Source: Pseudomonadota bacterium (lineage in GTDB: Bacteria; Pseudomonadota; Gammaproteobacteria; Burkholderiales; Rhodocyclaceae). From it: a stretch of DNA of 64,000 bases. Positions 1 through 11,152 of this stretch are shown here, one piece after another. A model generated the notes under the pieces. The model saw only the letters and a program-made list of their open reading frames with translations, searched no databases and was not told the DNA's origin. The stretch is taken from assembly GCA_018261895.1 (NCBI GenBank), contig JAGTRT010000030.1:1-64000 (forward strand), written 5' to 3'. The stretch's first letter is position 1. Every line of letters starts with the position of its first letter. Both the position numbers and the translations under genes were made by a program.

Positions 1-1668
1 TTGTTCGGTAGCACCGCTCTTGGTGACCGTGAAGGTGATCGTGCCCGCCGCTTCGTCAACCACAATGTCCGGGCTCACACTGAGAACCGGACGGTCGTCA
101 TGGGAAGTGACCGGCGGGGTCGGGTCGCCCGGCAGGGGCGGCGGCGGGGGAACCGGAGTTGGTGTGCCAGTGCTGCCGTCATCGACAATGGTGGCAGTAC
201 CAGTTGCAATTTGGGTGCTGGCGCTGAGGTTAGCGCTGAGGGTGAAGGTTTCCGGTCCTTCGTAGACAGTGCCAGGCTCGTCGGGCAGCGTGGGAACGCT
301 GACTTGATAGCTGGTAACGCCGGCCGGGACGGTGATGGTGCCGCTCGCGCCGACGGCGACCCAGGTGGCGCCGCCATCAAAGGAAACTTGCAGGCTGTTG
401 CGCACGTCGGCGCCCAGGGTGGCATCCGTATCGGCAGGACTGGCGGTGTTGCCAAGCGCGAGTTGCATGCCGACCGGCGTGGCATATGCGGAATCTAGCG
501 TGACGGTAAAGATGGCCTGGAATCCTTCAGCAACCGTGACGCTATTGACTGAGACAGCGGGCTGATAGGGTTGATTGGCGGTGGCCGTGAAGGTGTTACC
601 AGCGATATCTTCGCCGCTAACGCTGGCGCTGACGGATTTGCCACCGTCGGCGGCGAGGTCGCTGCCTGGGACGGATATGGCGTAGGTGTTGCCGGGCTGG
701 ACGGTGCCGGTGTAGGTGTGACCATTGATGGTCAGGGTGATGGTATCGCCTGGTTCGGCATCACCACCGACAGTGCCGGTGATGGTGATGTTGCTGCCGG
801 CTTCGGCGGCAGTCAGGATGTTGTCCGGGGTGACCGGATCGACGGTGATGGAGGCGGAAGCGACAGTGTCGATGGTTACACCGACGGTGGCTTTGGCGGT
901 GGCACCATCCGGATTGCTCGCCGTGACGTCGAAGGTGACCGGACCATCGGGAATCGGCGTGGCCGGGGTGACGGTCCACGAGCCATCGGGAGCCACGGTG
1001 GTGGTCATCGTCTCGCCGGTAGGGCTGACGACGGTGATCTGAGCGCCCGGCGTGCCGGTACCGACCAGGGTCGGGGTATTGTCATTGGTGATGGCATCGC
1101 CCTTGAGCGCGCTATCTGATGCTGGCGCCAAGGAAGCAGCCACTTCAATTGGCGAGCTCGTAGCCGTAGCGGCTGCGAGTAACGGCGCTCCGTCTATTGT
1201 CTCCAGCGGCCGACCTCGCTCGGTTCCAAATTGGTACGCCAACGGGTCAACCGTTTCGACAATTCGCAACAGCTCAACAAAGGTGTGCCCTTCGTTTCCA
1301 CCCTGACCAGCAAGACCGGCTGCGGGCGCTTCTTCCTCAAGAAGCGCATCAAGATCACCGCCAGACTTTAGAACAGAGGCAAGCTTCTTGAAGCCATCGT
1401 TGGTATTGGCTACCGCACTATCGGTAGCGTCTGGCTTTATGGGTGCGGCAACCTCAGCATCAATTTTTGCTGTTTCACCGGGGCGAACACTGATTTCCCG
1501 ACCGTCAGCAAGGGCCAGGACAACTTTGGCGCCATCAGCCGCGACGACGCTCTCTCCCTCTCGGACAGGATCACCAAGCTTGAGTCGCCGCATATTCCCA
1601 GCGCCATCCCGCGCAAATGCCTGACCTGAGAGGATGGAAACGTGGGCGACAATTTGAGCTTGGGCCAT
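1..1668 (-). CDS. LapA-like giant adhesin, N-terminal part (cut by window edge)
   Basis: This is a 556-residue open fragment read on the minus strand that runs off the window, so the ORF track misses it. It starts MAQAQIVAHVSILSGQAFAR with GGAG upstream. Residues 1-110 resemble the retention module of LapA-type adhesins, which holds the protein in the outer membrane during type I secretion. A di-alanine motif APAAG at residues 114-118 matches the site cut by the periplasmic protease LapG. Ig-like modules follow (about 175-370), then a Calx-beta-like segment, ending in a Pro/Gly-rich linker (PVPPPPLPGDPTPP). Family knowledge predicts many more repeats and a C-terminal secretion signal outside the window. 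The lapB/lapC-like exporter genes lie just upstream on the same strand. The adhesin class is well supported; the ligand is unknown. Confidence 0.85.
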   Translation of the reverse strand, partial: MAQAQIVAHVSILSGQAFARDGAGNMRRLKLGDPVREGESVVAADGAKVVLALADGREISVRPGETAKIDAEVAAPIKPDATDSAVANTNDGFKKLASVLKSGGDLDALLEEEAPAAGLAGQGGNEGHTFVELLRIVETVDPLAYQFGTERGRPLETIDGAPLLAAATATSSPIEVAASLAPASDSALKGDAITNDNTPTLVGTGTPGAQITVVSPTGETMTTTVAPDGSWTVTPATPIPDGPVTFDVTASNPDGATAKATVGVTIDTVASASITVDPVTPDNILTAAEAGSNITITGTVGGDAEPGDTITLTINGHTYTGTVQPGNTYAISVPGSDLAADGGKSVSASVSGEDIAGNTFTATANQPYQPAVSVNSVTVAEGFQAIFTVTLDSAYATPVGMQLALGNTASPADTDATLGADVRNSLQVSFDGGATWVAVGASGTITVPAGVTSYQVSVPTLPDEPGTVYEGPETFTLSANLSASTQIATGTATIVDDGSTGTPTPVPPPPPLPGDPTPPVTSHDDRPVLSVSPDIVVDEAAGTITFTVTKSGATEQ

Positions 1669-1781
1669 GGCGATACTCCAGACACGATTAGTAATACTAA
1701 AAGTGTAAATGTATCAATAGTCACAAGCCATTGAACCAAAGTACAGTCTCGCGATAAAACGTGAAAATTGTCACGCCAAAA

Positions 1782-2402
1782 TCAAATACTCACCCCATTG
1801 ATCCGCAGCGATAGTTGAAGCCGGTCGCGAATAGCCAGCTTTTCAAAAACAGCCGAAAGATGAGCCTTGACGGTCCGTTCGGTAATGAAAAGTTGCTCGG
1901 CGATTTCCCTGTTGCTGGCCCCATTTGCGACGAGCCTGGCAACCTGGGTCTCACGCTCAGACAACCTTTCGCACCAATTATCAACTCTGGCTTTTTCGCC
2001 ATTCTTAGCGAGAAGACGGGAAGTACTACCAACCAGACTGGACAGTAGTGACCTTCCAATCCACAAACCGCCATTTTCGACAACCAGCGCAACTTGTCGG
2101 AGCACATCGGGCGCAGCATAGGTATTGCAACAACCCGAGGCCCCTGAGGCCAATGCCTCCTCAATGAGCGAATCGCTCGGTTCGTCAGCCAGAACAACGA
2201 ACAAAATCCTGGGGGGTAAAGCAACTCCATGGAAAACAGCAGTCAAAACCTCCCCAGCTCGAATCCTGAACCACAGCACGCCAGGTTCGTCGCCAGTTCC
2301 AATTCTCGACAAATGGTCGCGTCCGAAAACCAGCGAATCGGGAAACGCCTCTTGCCACGACGCCATACCATTTGGTTCTTTATCAATAAACCAGTGACGC
2401 AT
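1782..2402 (-). CDS. LuxR-family transcriptional regulator with degenerate receiver-like domain
   Basis: This 206-residue protein carries a C-terminal LuxR/FixJ helix-turn-helix (about 140-200: LSERETQVARLVANGASNRE and TERTVKAHLSAVFEKL). The N-terminal 130 residues have receiver-like length and a receiver-like end, but no clear phospho-acceptor Asp (the expected strand reads GVLWFRIRAG), so control by phosphorylation is doubtful. Its ATG overlaps the stop of the upstream HlyD gene (TAATG), implying translational coupling. It lies between the type I exporter genes and the giant adhesin, so it probably regulates adhesin or biofilm expression. That role is inferred from position only. Confidence 0.8.
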   Translation of the reverse strand: MRHWFIDKEPNGMASWQEAFPDSLVFGRDHLSRIGTGDEPGVLWFRIRAGEVLTAVFHGVALPPRILFVVLADEPSDSLIEEALASGASGCCNTYAAPDVLRQVALVVENGGLWIGRSLLSSLVGSTSRLLAKNGEKARVDNWCERLSERETQVARLVANGASNREIAEQLFITERTVKAHLSAVFEKLAIRDRLQLSLRINGVSI

Positions 2403-3817
2403 TAGCGCTCCGTTAACGCCACGCTCTTGGCTCGCAGAACCGGCTTAAGCAAATAGGCGAGTACGGTTTTCTTGCCGGTCAATATATCAACTTCAGCGAC
2501 CATACCCGGAATGATAGGCAGGTTGGCGTCACCAAAACCCGACTTATTGGTCCGCACCCGAACCGTGTAGAAAGCATTTCCCTTTTCATCTGTCACGGTG
2601 TCAGCCCCGATGTGCTCCAAGGTTCCATCCAATCCGCCGTAAATGGAAAAGTCATACGCGGTAAATTTCACCACCGCGGCTTGCCCTGGGCGCAGGAACG
2701 CAATATCCCGAGGCAACACCCGAGCCTCAAGCAGCAAAGTATCTTCCAGAGGAACGATTTCAATCATGTCCTTACCGGGCTGAACGACCCCACCAACCGT
2801 ATTGACCAGCAAGCGCTTGACCGTCCCCTTTACCGGAGATCGAATCGACGACTGCTTTACTCGGTCTGACAGCGCCACGCTCCCCTCCGCCAAGCTATTC
2901 AACTTGGACATGACCTCGGAAAGCTCTTTGCTGGCATCGTTCCGAAAAGTCAGTTCGACCTCCTCGATTTTCCGCTGAGCTTCATTGATTGCTGCCTGGA
3001 CACGGGAAATCTGGGCAGACGCCATATCTCGCTCGCCACGGTAACGAGAAACATCACGCTCAAGACGCAGCAATTCAACTTCGGAAACAGCCCCGGAAGC
3101 AATCAGAGGGCGGGTTACCGACAGTTCCTTCGAGGTCAATTCATAACTTTGCGAAGCCTGCGATCGCTTCGCCTGCGCCTCGTTCAATTCCTGCTGACGT
3201 TGGTTAAGCTGCTGGCGAGCAATGGAGACTGCAGCAGTGAGTTCATCGTTTCGCGCCTCATAAAACTGGCGCTCCTGAGCAACAATGGATGGATCGGCCT
3301 TCATGACCTCTGGCGGAGGAACAAATGGCTTACCTTCGGAAATTGCCCGAAGGCGCGCCGCCCTGGCAACCAAGCCCAGGTACTGGGCCTGGTTTTCTTT
3401 CACCGAAGAAACAAAACGCGTCTCGTCGATCTTGATAAGCAATTGATCGGGCAGAACGACCTCACCCTCCCGCACCAGAATTTCGGAGACAAGACCACCG
3501 TCAATACTCTGCAACACCTGAACCTGTCGCGAAGGTATAACCTTGCCTTCTCCGCGGGTAACTTCATCAAGCTGAGCAATGGCCGCCCAAAGGACGAAGA
3601 GCAAGAAAACAATGCCGATCGAACGCAACATGACGCGAGCGCGCAAAGGCTCCTGTCGCAGCATGGCCAAATCAGCATCGGTCGCGAAATCAACGACCTC
3701 TATTTCCTCCCGATTCGGCAATCGCCCGAGCACTCGCTCTACGTAGGGCGCGCCTTTTCCGGCAACATTTTCCAGCCACGCATGCGTTGCAACCAGGATG
3801 CGTTGAAGGCCTTTCAT
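2402..3817 (-). CDS. lapC: HlyD-family type I secretion periplasmic adaptor (LapC-like)
   Basis: This 471-residue membrane fusion protein links the inner-membrane ABC exporter to an outer-membrane TolC-type channel. A short cytoplasmic N-terminus leads to one membrane span (about 63-82, IGIVFLLFVLWAAIAQLDEV). A lipoyl/barrel half (VIPSRQVQVLQSIDGGLVSE), a long helical hairpin (about 170-310, rich in Gln, Glu and Arg) and the second half with HlyD-type ending (YDFSIYGGLDGTLEHIGADT) follow. Its start overlaps the end of the ABC exporter gene by 4 bp. With the neighbouring adhesin it forms a Lap-type secretion set; the symbol is given by architecture and context. No tolC/lapE homologue is present here. 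Confidence 0.88.
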   Translation of the reverse strand: MKGLQRILVATHAWLENVAGKGAPYVERVLGRLPNREEIEVVDFATDADLAMLRQEPLRARVMLRSIGIVFLLFVLWAAIAQLDEVTRGEGKVIPSRQVQVLQSIDGGLVSEILVREGEVVLPDQLLIKIDETRFVSSVKENQAQYLGLVARAARLRAISEGKPFVPPPEVMKADPSIVAQERQFYEARNDELTAAVSIARQQLNQRQQELNEAQAKRSQASQSYELTSKELSVTRPLIASGAVSEVELLRLERDVSRYRGERDMASAQISRVQAAINEAQRKIEEVELTFRNDASKELSEVMSKLNSLAEGSVALSDRVKQSSIRSPVKGTVKRLLVNTVGGVVQPGKDMIEIVPLEDTLLLEARVLPRDIAFLRPGQAAVVKFTAYDFSIYGGLDGTLEHIGADTVTDEKGNAFYTVRVRTNKSGFGDANLPIIPGMVAEVDILTGKKTVLAYLLKPVLRAKSVALTER

Positions 3818-5991
3818 GACGCCCTCCCGATCCGGCCACTTTGCAACGCCTGAATAACCTGATCACGCGGGCCATCGGCAACGATCCGGCCATCGTCAAC
3901 AACCAGTACGCGAGTAGCAAGGTCGAGCAGACTATTCCGGTGCGTCACAATCAACACCGTCTTGTGAGCAGCCATCACCTTCAGGCGCTCCTTGAACTGT
4001 TGCTCAGAAGAAAAATCCATGGCACTTGTCGGCTCATCAAGCAGCAAAATAGGCGGATCCATCAGGAATGCCCGGGCGATGGCCACGCCCTGACGCTGGC
4101 CGCCCGACAGAGAATCGCCACGCTCTCCAATTTGCATATCGAACCCGTCAGGGTGACGATTGACGAACTCCGTCAGTCCTCCCGCCTCAGCTGCCGCAAC
4201 AATTGACGCGTCATCAGCAAACGGGGCGCCAATCGCGATGTTTTCGCGAAGCGTCCCATAAAACAGGGTGACATCCTGCGCGACATAACCAATATTTCGC
4301 CTCAGGTCTGCCGGATCCAGCTGTCGTAGATCGACGCCATCAATGCTTACTGCACCGGCACTTGGCCGATACAAACCCATGAGTATTTTTTGCAAGGTAG
4401 TCTTGCCGGAACCGATTCGGCCGATAACGACAACTTTTTCGCCCTCGCTGATCCGGCAACTCAAACCCTTCAGCGCAGCCACTTGGCAATTTGGGTAACT
4501 GAAATGAACATCGCGAAAATCGATGTTCCCCTTCAATTCCGGACGATGCACAAAGTTGGCATCATCCGGACGCTCAACCGGGTTCTGCATGATCTGGTCC
4601 AGCGACTCAAGCGCGACCTTGGCGTTGTGATACTGCATGAGCAATCCGACCATCTGCCCCAAGGGCGCGACCGCACGTGAGGTCAACATCGTGCAAGCGA
4701 TCAGCCCCCCCATGCTGAGCTTTCCATCTCCGATCAGGTAAACCCCTGCAATGACGACCACCACGTTGACGATTTGCTGGATTTCCATTGCACCGTTGGT
4801 CGCTGCAGCAGACAAAAATCGCATCTGATTGTTAACTCTTGCGACAAACGATACCGTCTTCTCCCACTTTCCTTGCATCAATCCTTCTGCGCCTTGGGTC
4901 TTGATGGTTTCCAGCGCAGACAGACTCTCAATCAGCGTTGCATTTCGCTGCGCGGAAGCACGATACGTTGACTCCGACAGCGCATGCATTTTGTACTGAA
5001 GGACATACGCATAGACGAGCACAATACCAATCGCCAGCAGCACAGGAATAATCAACTGCCACGCAATCAGCGCGATAACAAGGACAAACAACAAAGCGAA
5101 TGGCAAGTCGATGAATGCAGTAACCGATGCCGAGGTAATAAAATCCCTGACCGATTCGAACGAGCGAAGATTTGAAGAAAATGCGCCGACGGCCACCGGC
5201 CTCGACTCCATTCGGATTCCCAGCACGCGCTCCATGATCCCGGCTGAAAGCTGAACGTCAATTCTCGCACCTGCCAGATCGATGAAATAACCGCGCAAAG
5301 AGCGCAGAACCATGTCAACTACAACGATCAGCACGACGCCAAGCGCGAGAACCCAAAGCGTCTCAAAAGCGCGATTGGGTACCACCCGGTCATAAACGTT
5401 CATGGTGAACAACGGCATGGCCAAGGCCATCACGTTGATCAGCAATGCAGCTACCAGAACATCGCGATAGACAGGCATCTGGTCTGCCAAGGCACCCCAG
5501 AACCAATGGCGAAGCCTGATATCACCAACCTGAGGCGTACGGCTATCAAAACGAAAATGCGGCCTGGCGAATATGGCTATCCCGGCATAACGAAGAAACA
5601 ATTCCTCGCGAGCCATTTGCACCGATCCTTGAGCCGTTTCAGGAAACAACAAGCGCGCAGTCTGACCGGACTCATCCCATCCCAGGAGAACACAGGCGTG
5701 ATCTCCTTTCAGGAGCAGAACTGCCGGCAAAATCAAATCGTCGATACGGTCAAGCGATCGCTTTGCCACTTTGGCTGATAGTCCAGCACGACTGGCTGCA
5801 CGTCCGAACAATGAGGGCGTCAGCGAGCCTTTCTCCAGTGGCAAGCCGGCAACCAAGGCGGCACGCGTGCTCGGGCGCCCGTAAATTCGAGTTAACTCGA
5901 CCAGACAATCCAGCAAAGGATCGAAATGAAGAAGATCCTCCCGCATTCCGGAATTGCCTGCATCTGCAGATTCAGTTGCCACGTCGCTCAT
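3814..5991 (-). CDS. lapB: Type I secretion ABC permease/ATPase (LapB-like)
   Basis: This 725-residue exporter has three parts. Residues about 25-145 form a C39-peptidase-like domain lacking the catalytic Cys motif (LLDCLVELTRIYGRPST), as in exporters that bind but do not cleave their substrate. A six-helix ABC membrane domain spans about 160-440. The nucleotide-binding domain (490-715) shows Walker A GRIGSGKTT, signature LSGGQRQG, Walker B ILLLDEPTSAMD and H-loop VTHR. It is first in an operon-like run with lapC, luxR and the adhesin. Family knowledge: such proteins energise export of LapA-type adhesins. The start ATG is followed by SDVATESADAG. Confidence 0.9.
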   Translation of the reverse strand: MSDVATESADAGNSGMREDLLHFDPLLDCLVELTRIYGRPSTRAALVAGLPLEKGSLTPSLFGRAASRAGLSAKVAKRSLDRIDDLILPAVLLLKGDHACVLLGWDESGQTARLLFPETAQGSVQMAREELFLRYAGIAIFARPHFRFDSRTPQVGDIRLRHWFWGALADQMPVYRDVLVAALLINVMALAMPLFTMNVYDRVVPNRAFETLWVLALGVVLIVVVDMVLRSLRGYFIDLAGARIDVQLSAGIMERVLGIRMESRPVAVGAFSSNLRSFESVRDFITSASVTAFIDLPFALLFVLVIALIAWQLIIPVLLAIGIVLVYAYVLQYKMHALSESTYRASAQRNATLIESLSALETIKTQGAEGLMQGKWEKTVSFVARVNNQMRFLSAAATNGAMEIQQIVNVVVVIAGVYLIGDGKLSMGGLIACTMLTSRAVAPLGQMVGLLMQYHNAKVALESLDQIMQNPVERPDDANFVHRPELKGNIDFRDVHFSYPNCQVAALKGLSCRISEGEKVVVIGRIGSGKTTLQKILMGLYRPSAGAVSIDGVDLRQLDPADLRRNIGYVAQDVTLFYGTLRENIAIGAPFADDASIVAAAEAGGLTEFVNRHPDGFDMQIGERGDSLSGGQRQGVAIARAFLMDPPILLLDEPTSAMDFSSEQQFKERLKVMAAHKTVLIVTHRNSLLDLATRVLVVDDGRIVADGPRDQVIQALQSGRIGRAS

Positions 5992-6053
5992 GCCACTCCC
6001 AGATTACTTTTTCTGATTCTAACTTGGCTTCAAAATTGCGGATCAAAGAAATG

Positions 6054-6086
6054 TAAAAAGGCGGCCGCAGCCGCCTTTTTTGCAAT
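6054..6086 (-). terminator. Rho-independent terminator (bidirectional form)
   Basis: The hairpin GGCGGCtgcgGCCGCC-type is flanked by A-run and T-run (aaaaaggcggccgcagccgccttttttgc). It lies just after the hppA stop and can end transcription on the minus strand. It sits in the gap before the lapB start. Confidence 0.85.
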
Positions 6087-6098
6087 TATTTGCTGTGT

Positions 6099-8165
6099 TT
6101 AAACAATTAACGGGACAATCAGCAACGCTACCAGATTGATGATCTTGATCAACGGATTCACTGCGGGACCCGCCGTATCCTTGTACGGATCGCCAACCGT
6201 GTCTCCGGTAACCGCTGCCTTGTGGGCATCCGAGCCCTTACCGCCAAAATGTCCATCTTCGATGTATTTTTTGGCATTGTCCCAGGCACCACCACCCGTG
6301 GTCATGGAAATCGCGACAAACAGACCGGTCACGATGGTACCAACGAGCAAACCACCAAGGGCAACAGGTCCCAGGATCATGCCTACCAGAATCGGAACTG
6401 CGACAGGCAGAATCGACGGGATCATCATTTCCTTGATCGCCGCCACCGTCAACATATCCACTGCGCGGGAATAGTCCGGCTTGGCAGTACCTTCCATGAT
6501 TCCGGGGATTTCCTTGAACTGGCGACGAACTTCAACCACAACCGCACTAGCCGAACGACCGACGGCCTCCATTGCCATGGCACCAAACAGGAATGGGATC
6601 AGGCCGCCAATGAAGAGGCCAATGATGACCAAATGGTTGGACAGGTCGAAGGTGAAAACCTTGCCCGAAACAGCCTCCAGACCGTGGGTGTAGTCGGCAA
6701 AAAGAACCAGCGCGGCAAGGCCGGCGGAACCAATGGCATAACCCTTGGTAACGGCCTTGGTCGTATTGCCCACTGCATCGAGCGGATCGGTCACATTGCG
6801 AACTTCCTTGGGCAATTCGGCCATTTCGGCAATACCACCGGCGTTGTCAGTGATCGGACCGTAGGCATCGAGTGCAACCACAATGCCGGCCATCGAAAGC
6901 ATTGAGGTGGCGGCGATCGCGATACCAAACAAGCCGCCCATCGCATAGGCTGCGTAGATTGCAGCACACACGGAAAGAACCGGCAATGCGGTAGCCTTCA
7001 TCGAAACACCGATACCGGCGATGATGTTTGTTGCATGGCCGGTCTGACACGCAGCAGCTACGTGCTTAACCGGCGCGTAGTCAGTCCCCGTGTAGTACTC
7101 GGTGATCCACACCAGCGCAGCAGTAAGCACTAACCCTACGACCGAGCAACCGAACATCGTCATGGTGTTGATGACGGTACCGTCTGGCAATGTAGCACCG
7201 GCGCCAATAAGCCACGAAGTAACCGGGTAATAGAAGATCAGGGCGAGGACGCCGGCCACGATCAGACCGCGATACAACGCAGCCATGATTTTGCCGCCCT
7301 CAGTTGCCTTGACGAAATAGCAGCCCACGATCGAAGCGATGATCGACACGCCACCCAAGGCTAGCGGATAAAGCACGAGATTCTCGCCAAGCCCGGCCGC
7401 GGATTTAATGATCAGCGCAGCAAGCACCATGGTTGCAACGACCGTGACGGCGTACGTCTCAAAAAGGTCTGCTGCCATGCCCGCACAGTCACCGACGTTG
7501 TCGCCGACATTGTCTGCGATAACGGCCGGATTACGAGGATCATCCTCCGGAATGCCTGCTTCGACCTTGCCCACCAGGTCTGCACCAACGTCAGCGCCCT
7601 TGGTGAAGATACCGCCACCGAGACGGGCGAAGATGGAGATCAGCGAGGAGCCGAATGCCAACCCGACCAGCGGTTCGATGACATGGTGCAGATCTGCACC
7701 TGAGGCATTTACGGATTTCAGGAATGCAAAGTAGCCGGCAACACCGAGCAGGCCCAAGCCGACCACCAGCATGCCGGTAATCGCACCGCCCTTGAAGGCG
7801 ACATCCAGAGCCGGAGCGATGCCTTTACGGGCAGCTTCGGCAGTGCGGACATTGGCCCGAACCGAAACATTCATGCCAATGAAGCCTGCTGCACCGGAAA
7901 GCACTGCACCAATCAGAAAACCAAACGCCGTCAGCCACCCCAGTTTCGGGATGAAACCGATGACGAGGAAGAGTATGACGCCGACCATGGCAATGGTCTT
8001 GTACTGCCGACTGAGATAGGCCTCCGCCCCCTCCTGGATGGCTTTGGCAATTTGCTGCATACGCTCGTTGCCGGCAGGCAACGCGAGGATCTGCTGACTG
8101 GAAATCCAGCCATACAGGACTGCCAACACGGCGCAACCGAGCGCCAGTAACAACGCTGTACTCAT
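6099..8165 (-). CDS. hppA: Membrane-bound proton-translocating pyrophosphatase, K+-independent type
   Basis: This 688-residue integral membrane enzyme hydrolyses pyrophosphate and pumps protons (or runs in reverse). The ORF track starts 52 codons earlier, but ATG at 8165 has GGGGGAG just upstream and begins the usual hydrophobic [19 protein letters not shown]; the longer form would also overlap the upstream gene. Pyrophosphate/Mg motifs are intact ([35 protein letters not shown]). The diagnostic segment reads [10 protein letters not shown]; family knowledge links Lys here to K+-independent pumps. It is adjacent to PPi-phosphofructokinase and adk, so PPi made or used by those enzymes can be tied to the proton gradient. 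About 16 hydrophobic spans are visible. Confidence 0.96.
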   Translation of the reverse strand: MSTALLLALGCAVLAVLYGWISSQQILALPAGNERMQQIAKAIQEGAEAYLSRQYKTIAMVGVILFLVIGFIPKLGWLTAFGFLIGAVLSGAAGFIGMNVSVRANVRTAEAARKGIAPALDVAFKGGAITGMLVVGLGLLGVAGYFAFLKSVNASGADLHHVIEPLVGLAFGSSLISIFARLGGGIFTKGADVGADLVGKVEAGIPEDDPRNPAVIADNVGDNVGDCAGMAADLFETYAVTVVATMVLAALIIKSAAGLGENLVLYPLALGGVSIIASIVGCYFVKATEGGKIMAALYRGLIVAGVLALIFYYPVTSWLIGAGATLPDGTVINTMTMFGCSVVGLVLTAALVWITEYYTGTDYAPVKHVAAACQTGHATNIIAGIGVSMKATALPVLSVCAAIYAAYAMGGLFGIAIAATSMLSMAGIVVALDAYGPITDNAGGIAEMAELPKEVRNVTDPLDAVGNTTKAVTKGYAIGSAGLAALVLFADYTHGLEAVSGKVFTFDLSNHLVIIGLFIGGLIPFLFGAMAMEAVGRSASAVVVEVRRQFKEIPGIMEGTAKPDYSRAVDMLTVAAIKEMMIPSILPVAVPILVGMILGPVALGGLLVGTIVTGLFVAISMTTGGGAWDNAKKYIEDGHFGGKGSDAHKAAVTGDTVGDPYKDTAGPAVNPLIKIINLVALLIVPLIV

Positions 8166-8194
8166 TACTCCCCCTTTGTGACAGACAAAAAAAC

Positions 8195-9454
8195 CTACAC
8201 TGCGAATGCCTCCAACTTCTTGGGCACCGCGATATTCTTCAGGCGTACATAATCCGGCAAACCGTTTCGATATGGCGGCGGCTCCTCCCCTTCTATGAGG
8301 GGTTGCAGGTAAGTCCGGCACGCATCTGAAATATGAAATCCATCGGCCGTTATGAATTCGGCCGGCATCTTGCGCTCGACGTTGGCGATTTCTGCCAGCG
8401 GCGCTTCACCAATTTCCCAGCGATATGGGCTGTTGGCGGTTCGATTGATCGTTGCCATCACCGCATTCTTGCCGCGCAGAGCCAAATTGACCGCGGCGAC
8501 GCCCAAGGCATGCGCCTGCTCAAGATCGGTGCGCGAAGCCAGGTGACGCGCGGAGCGCTGCAGATAATCGGCCAGTGCCCAGTGATACTTGTATCCCAAG
8601 CGATCCTTGATGAGCTGAGCCACAACCTGACCAACACCACCCAGTTGCGAGTGCCCAAAGGCATCTTTGGTACCTGACTCGGCAATCAAATTGCCAGAGG
8701 CATCGGACAAACCTTCGGAAACGGCGACCGTACAATAACCGTACTGCACGACACATTCATTGACCCTGGCGAGAAAACGCTCGGGATCAAACGGAATTTC
8801 AGGGAAGAGGAGGATATGCGGCGGCTCGCCGACGTTTTCGGAAGCAAGGCCGCAAGCAGCGGTAATCCATCCCGCGTGACGCCCCATAACCTCGAGCACA
8901 AAAATCTTGGTCGACGTACGCGCCATTGAGGCAACGTCATAGCCGGCCTCGCGAATCGATGTGGCCACGTACTTGGCCACAGAGCCGAATCCCGGGCAAC
9001 AATCGGTGTGGGGAAGGTCGTTGTCCACGGTCTTGGGCACGCCCACACAAACAACCGGGTAACCCATCTTTTCGGCAATCTGCGACACTTTCCATGCGGT
9101 ATCCATGGAGTCGTTGCCGCCGTTGTAGAAGAAATAGCCGATGTCATGAGCCTTGAACACTTCGATCAGGCGCTCGTATTGGGCACGGTGCTGCTCAAGG
9201 CTTTTCAATTTGTAGCGACAAGAGCCGAACGCACCACCCGGTGTATGGCGCAGGCGCGCAATGACGTCATCGGGCTCGAAACTCGTGTCGATCAGGTCTT
9301 CGGTCAGGGCGCCGATTATGCCGTCACGTCCGGCGTAGACTTTCCCGATTCGGTCGGGATGGCGGCGTGCCTCCTGAATCAGGCCGCACGCCGTCGTATT
9401 GATGACGGCGGTAACGCCCCCTGACTGTGCGTAGAAGGCGTTTTTCACCGTCAT
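8195..9454 (-). CDS. pfp: Pyrophosphate-dependent 6-phosphofructokinase
   Basis: This 419-residue enzyme interconverts fructose-6-phosphate and fructose-1,6-bisphosphate using PPi instead of ATP. The phosphoryl-donor loop reads [11 protein letters not shown], with Asn-Asp in place of the Gly-Asp-Gly of ATP enzymes, and the catalytic loop reads [13 protein letters not shown], with the Lys typical of PPi-dependent enzymes. [15 protein letters not shown] is the substrate-binding MGR segment. It lies 29 bp upstream of hppA and 8 bp after adk on the same strand. Reversibility means it can work in glycolysis or gluconeogenesis. The start ATG ([13 protein letters not shown]) has only a weak AAGCAGG upstream. 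Confidence 0.93.
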   Translation of the reverse strand: MTVKNAFYAQSGGVTAVINTTACGLIQEARRHPDRIGKVYAGRDGIIGALTEDLIDTSFEPDDVIARLRHTPGGAFGSCRYKLKSLEQHRAQYERLIEVFKAHDIGYFFYNGGNDSMDTAWKVSQIAEKMGYPVVCVGVPKTVDNDLPHTDCCPGFGSVAKYVATSIREAGYDVASMARTSTKIFVLEVMGRHAGWITAACGLASENVGEPPHILLFPEIPFDPERFLARVNECVVQYGYCTVAVSEGLSDASGNLIAESGTKDAFGHSQLGGVGQVVAQLIKDRLGYKYHWALADYLQRSARHLASRTDLEQAHALGVAAVNLALRGKNAVMATINRTANSPYRWEIGEAPLAEIANVERKMPAEFITADGFHISDACRTYLQPLIEGEEPPPYRNGLPDYVRLKNIAVPKKLEAFAV

Positions 9455-9462
9455 TTGCCTGC

Positions 9463-10176
<714 letters not shown>

Positions 10177-10190
10177 CTAAGAGCGGAAAA

Positions 10191-10976
10191 TTACTCGCTA
10201 TTTCCGGCTCGGTCAAACAGTTTGCGCATCCGCTCGGCGTCTTCGGGCGTATCCACGCCCGGCGCCGGAGCCGAATCGATCAGCGTGACGCTGATCCGGT
10301 AGCCATGCCACAACGCACGCAGTTGCTCCAACGATTCGAATTGTTCGGTCGGTGCTACGGTCAACCCGGAAAATGCCTTTAAAAACGAAGCCCGATAGGC
10401 GTACAGACCAACATGCCGGTATGCCGGAAAATTATTCGGCAACGATTCGCCGCCAGCCTCCCGGGCGAAATGGTCGCGGGCATACGGGATCGGGGCGCGG
10501 GAAAAGTAGGCTGCATCGCCATCGGCACGACACACCACCTTGACCACGTTCGGATTGAAAAAATCGGCCGGATCGCTTATCGGATGGGCGACGGTCGCGA
10601 TGTCTGCCCCACTGGCCGCCAACTGGCGCGCGGTCTGCAGGATCACCACAGGCTCGATCAAGGGTTCATCACCTTGCACGTTGACGATGATGGTGTCACC
10701 GCTCCAGCCACGCTGTTCGACAACTTCGGCCAAACGGTCGGTGCCGGTGGGATGGTCGCTGCGGGTCATGAGCGCCGCGACCTCATGTGACTCGGCGGCA
10801 GCACGCACTTCCGGATGATCGGTTGCCACCCAGATCTCCTCGGCCCCCGACAGGCGGGCCCGCTCGGCCACCCGGACAACCATCGGCTTGCCGCCGAGAT
10901 CAAGCAGGGGCTTGGCCGGCAGGCGTGTCGACGCGTAGCGCGCCGGGATGACGACCTTGAAGGAAAGTCCCGACAT
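10191..10976 (-). CDS. kdsB: 3-deoxy-manno-octulosonate cytidylyltransferase (CMP-KDO synthetase)
   Basis: This 261-residue enzyme activates KDO with CTP for lipopolysaccharide core synthesis. The nucleotide-binding start [15 protein letters not shown], the [12 protein letters not shown] motif and [14 protein letters not shown] are typical. Its ATG overlaps the stop of the Trm112-like gene (TAATG). lpxK lies in the same operon, so two LPS steps are co-transcribed. The stretch encoding AFSGLTVAP contains a degenerate copy of the window's 36-bp dispersed repeat without an obvious change in protein length. Confidence 0.96.
   Translation of the reverse strand: MSGLSFKVVIPARYASTRLPAKPLLDLGGKPMVVRVAERARLSGAEEIWVATDHPEVRAAAESHEVAALMTRSDHPTGTDRLAEVVEQRGWSGDTIIVNVQGDEPLIEPVVILQTARQLAASGADIATVAHPISDPADFFNPNVVKVVCRADGDAAYFSRAPIPYARDHFAREAGGESLPNNFPAYRHVGLYAYRASFLKAFSGLTVAPTEQFESLEQLRALWHGYRISVTLIDSAPAPGVDTPEDAERMRKLFDRAGNSE
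10356..10390 (-). repeat. Dispersed 36-bp repeat, degenerate copy inside kdsB
   Basis: The plus strand reads acggtcaacccggaaaatgc then an A-rich stretch, matching the reverse complement of the consensus with one inserted C and a shortened A-tract. It is coding (kdsB). Confidence 0.5.
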
Positions 10977-11152
10977 TACTGCCCGTCCGCGTTGAGCTGA
11001 CGCGCTTCGTCCTCGAGCATGATCGGAATGTCATCGCGGATCGGGAAGGCCAGCTTGCAGGGCTTGCACACCAATTCCTTTTCGGCCTTGTGGTGTTCGA
11101 GATTACCCTTGCAAATCGGGCAGACGAGAATATCAAGCAACCTGGCGTCCAC
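10976..11152 (-). CDS. Trm112-family small zinc-ribbon-like protein
   Basis: This 58-residue gene is absent from the ORF track in this frame. It starts GTG ([20 protein letters not shown]) and carries two Cys pairs, CPIC and CKPC, then [16 protein letters not shown], the Trm112/YcaR family signature. Eukaryotic Trm112 activates methyltransferases; the bacterial role is less clear. The start lies inside the end of lpxK (20-bp overlap) and its stop overlaps the kdsB start, so the three genes are translationally linked. The position between lpxK and kdsB is common in Beta- and Gammaproteobacteria. Confidence 0.9.
   Translation of the reverse strand: MDARLLDILVCPICKGNLEHHKAEKELVCKPCKLAFPIRDDIPIMLEDEARQLNADGQ

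Noticed and set aside
1233-1256. GGTCAACCG near the repeat core inside the adhesin
   Set aside because: The neighbouring bases do not follow the consensus; a chance match.
8166-8321. N-terminal extension of hppA in the ORF track
   Set aside because: It overlaps the pfp coding end and lacks pyrophosphatase features; the ATG at 8165 has a strong ribosome site.
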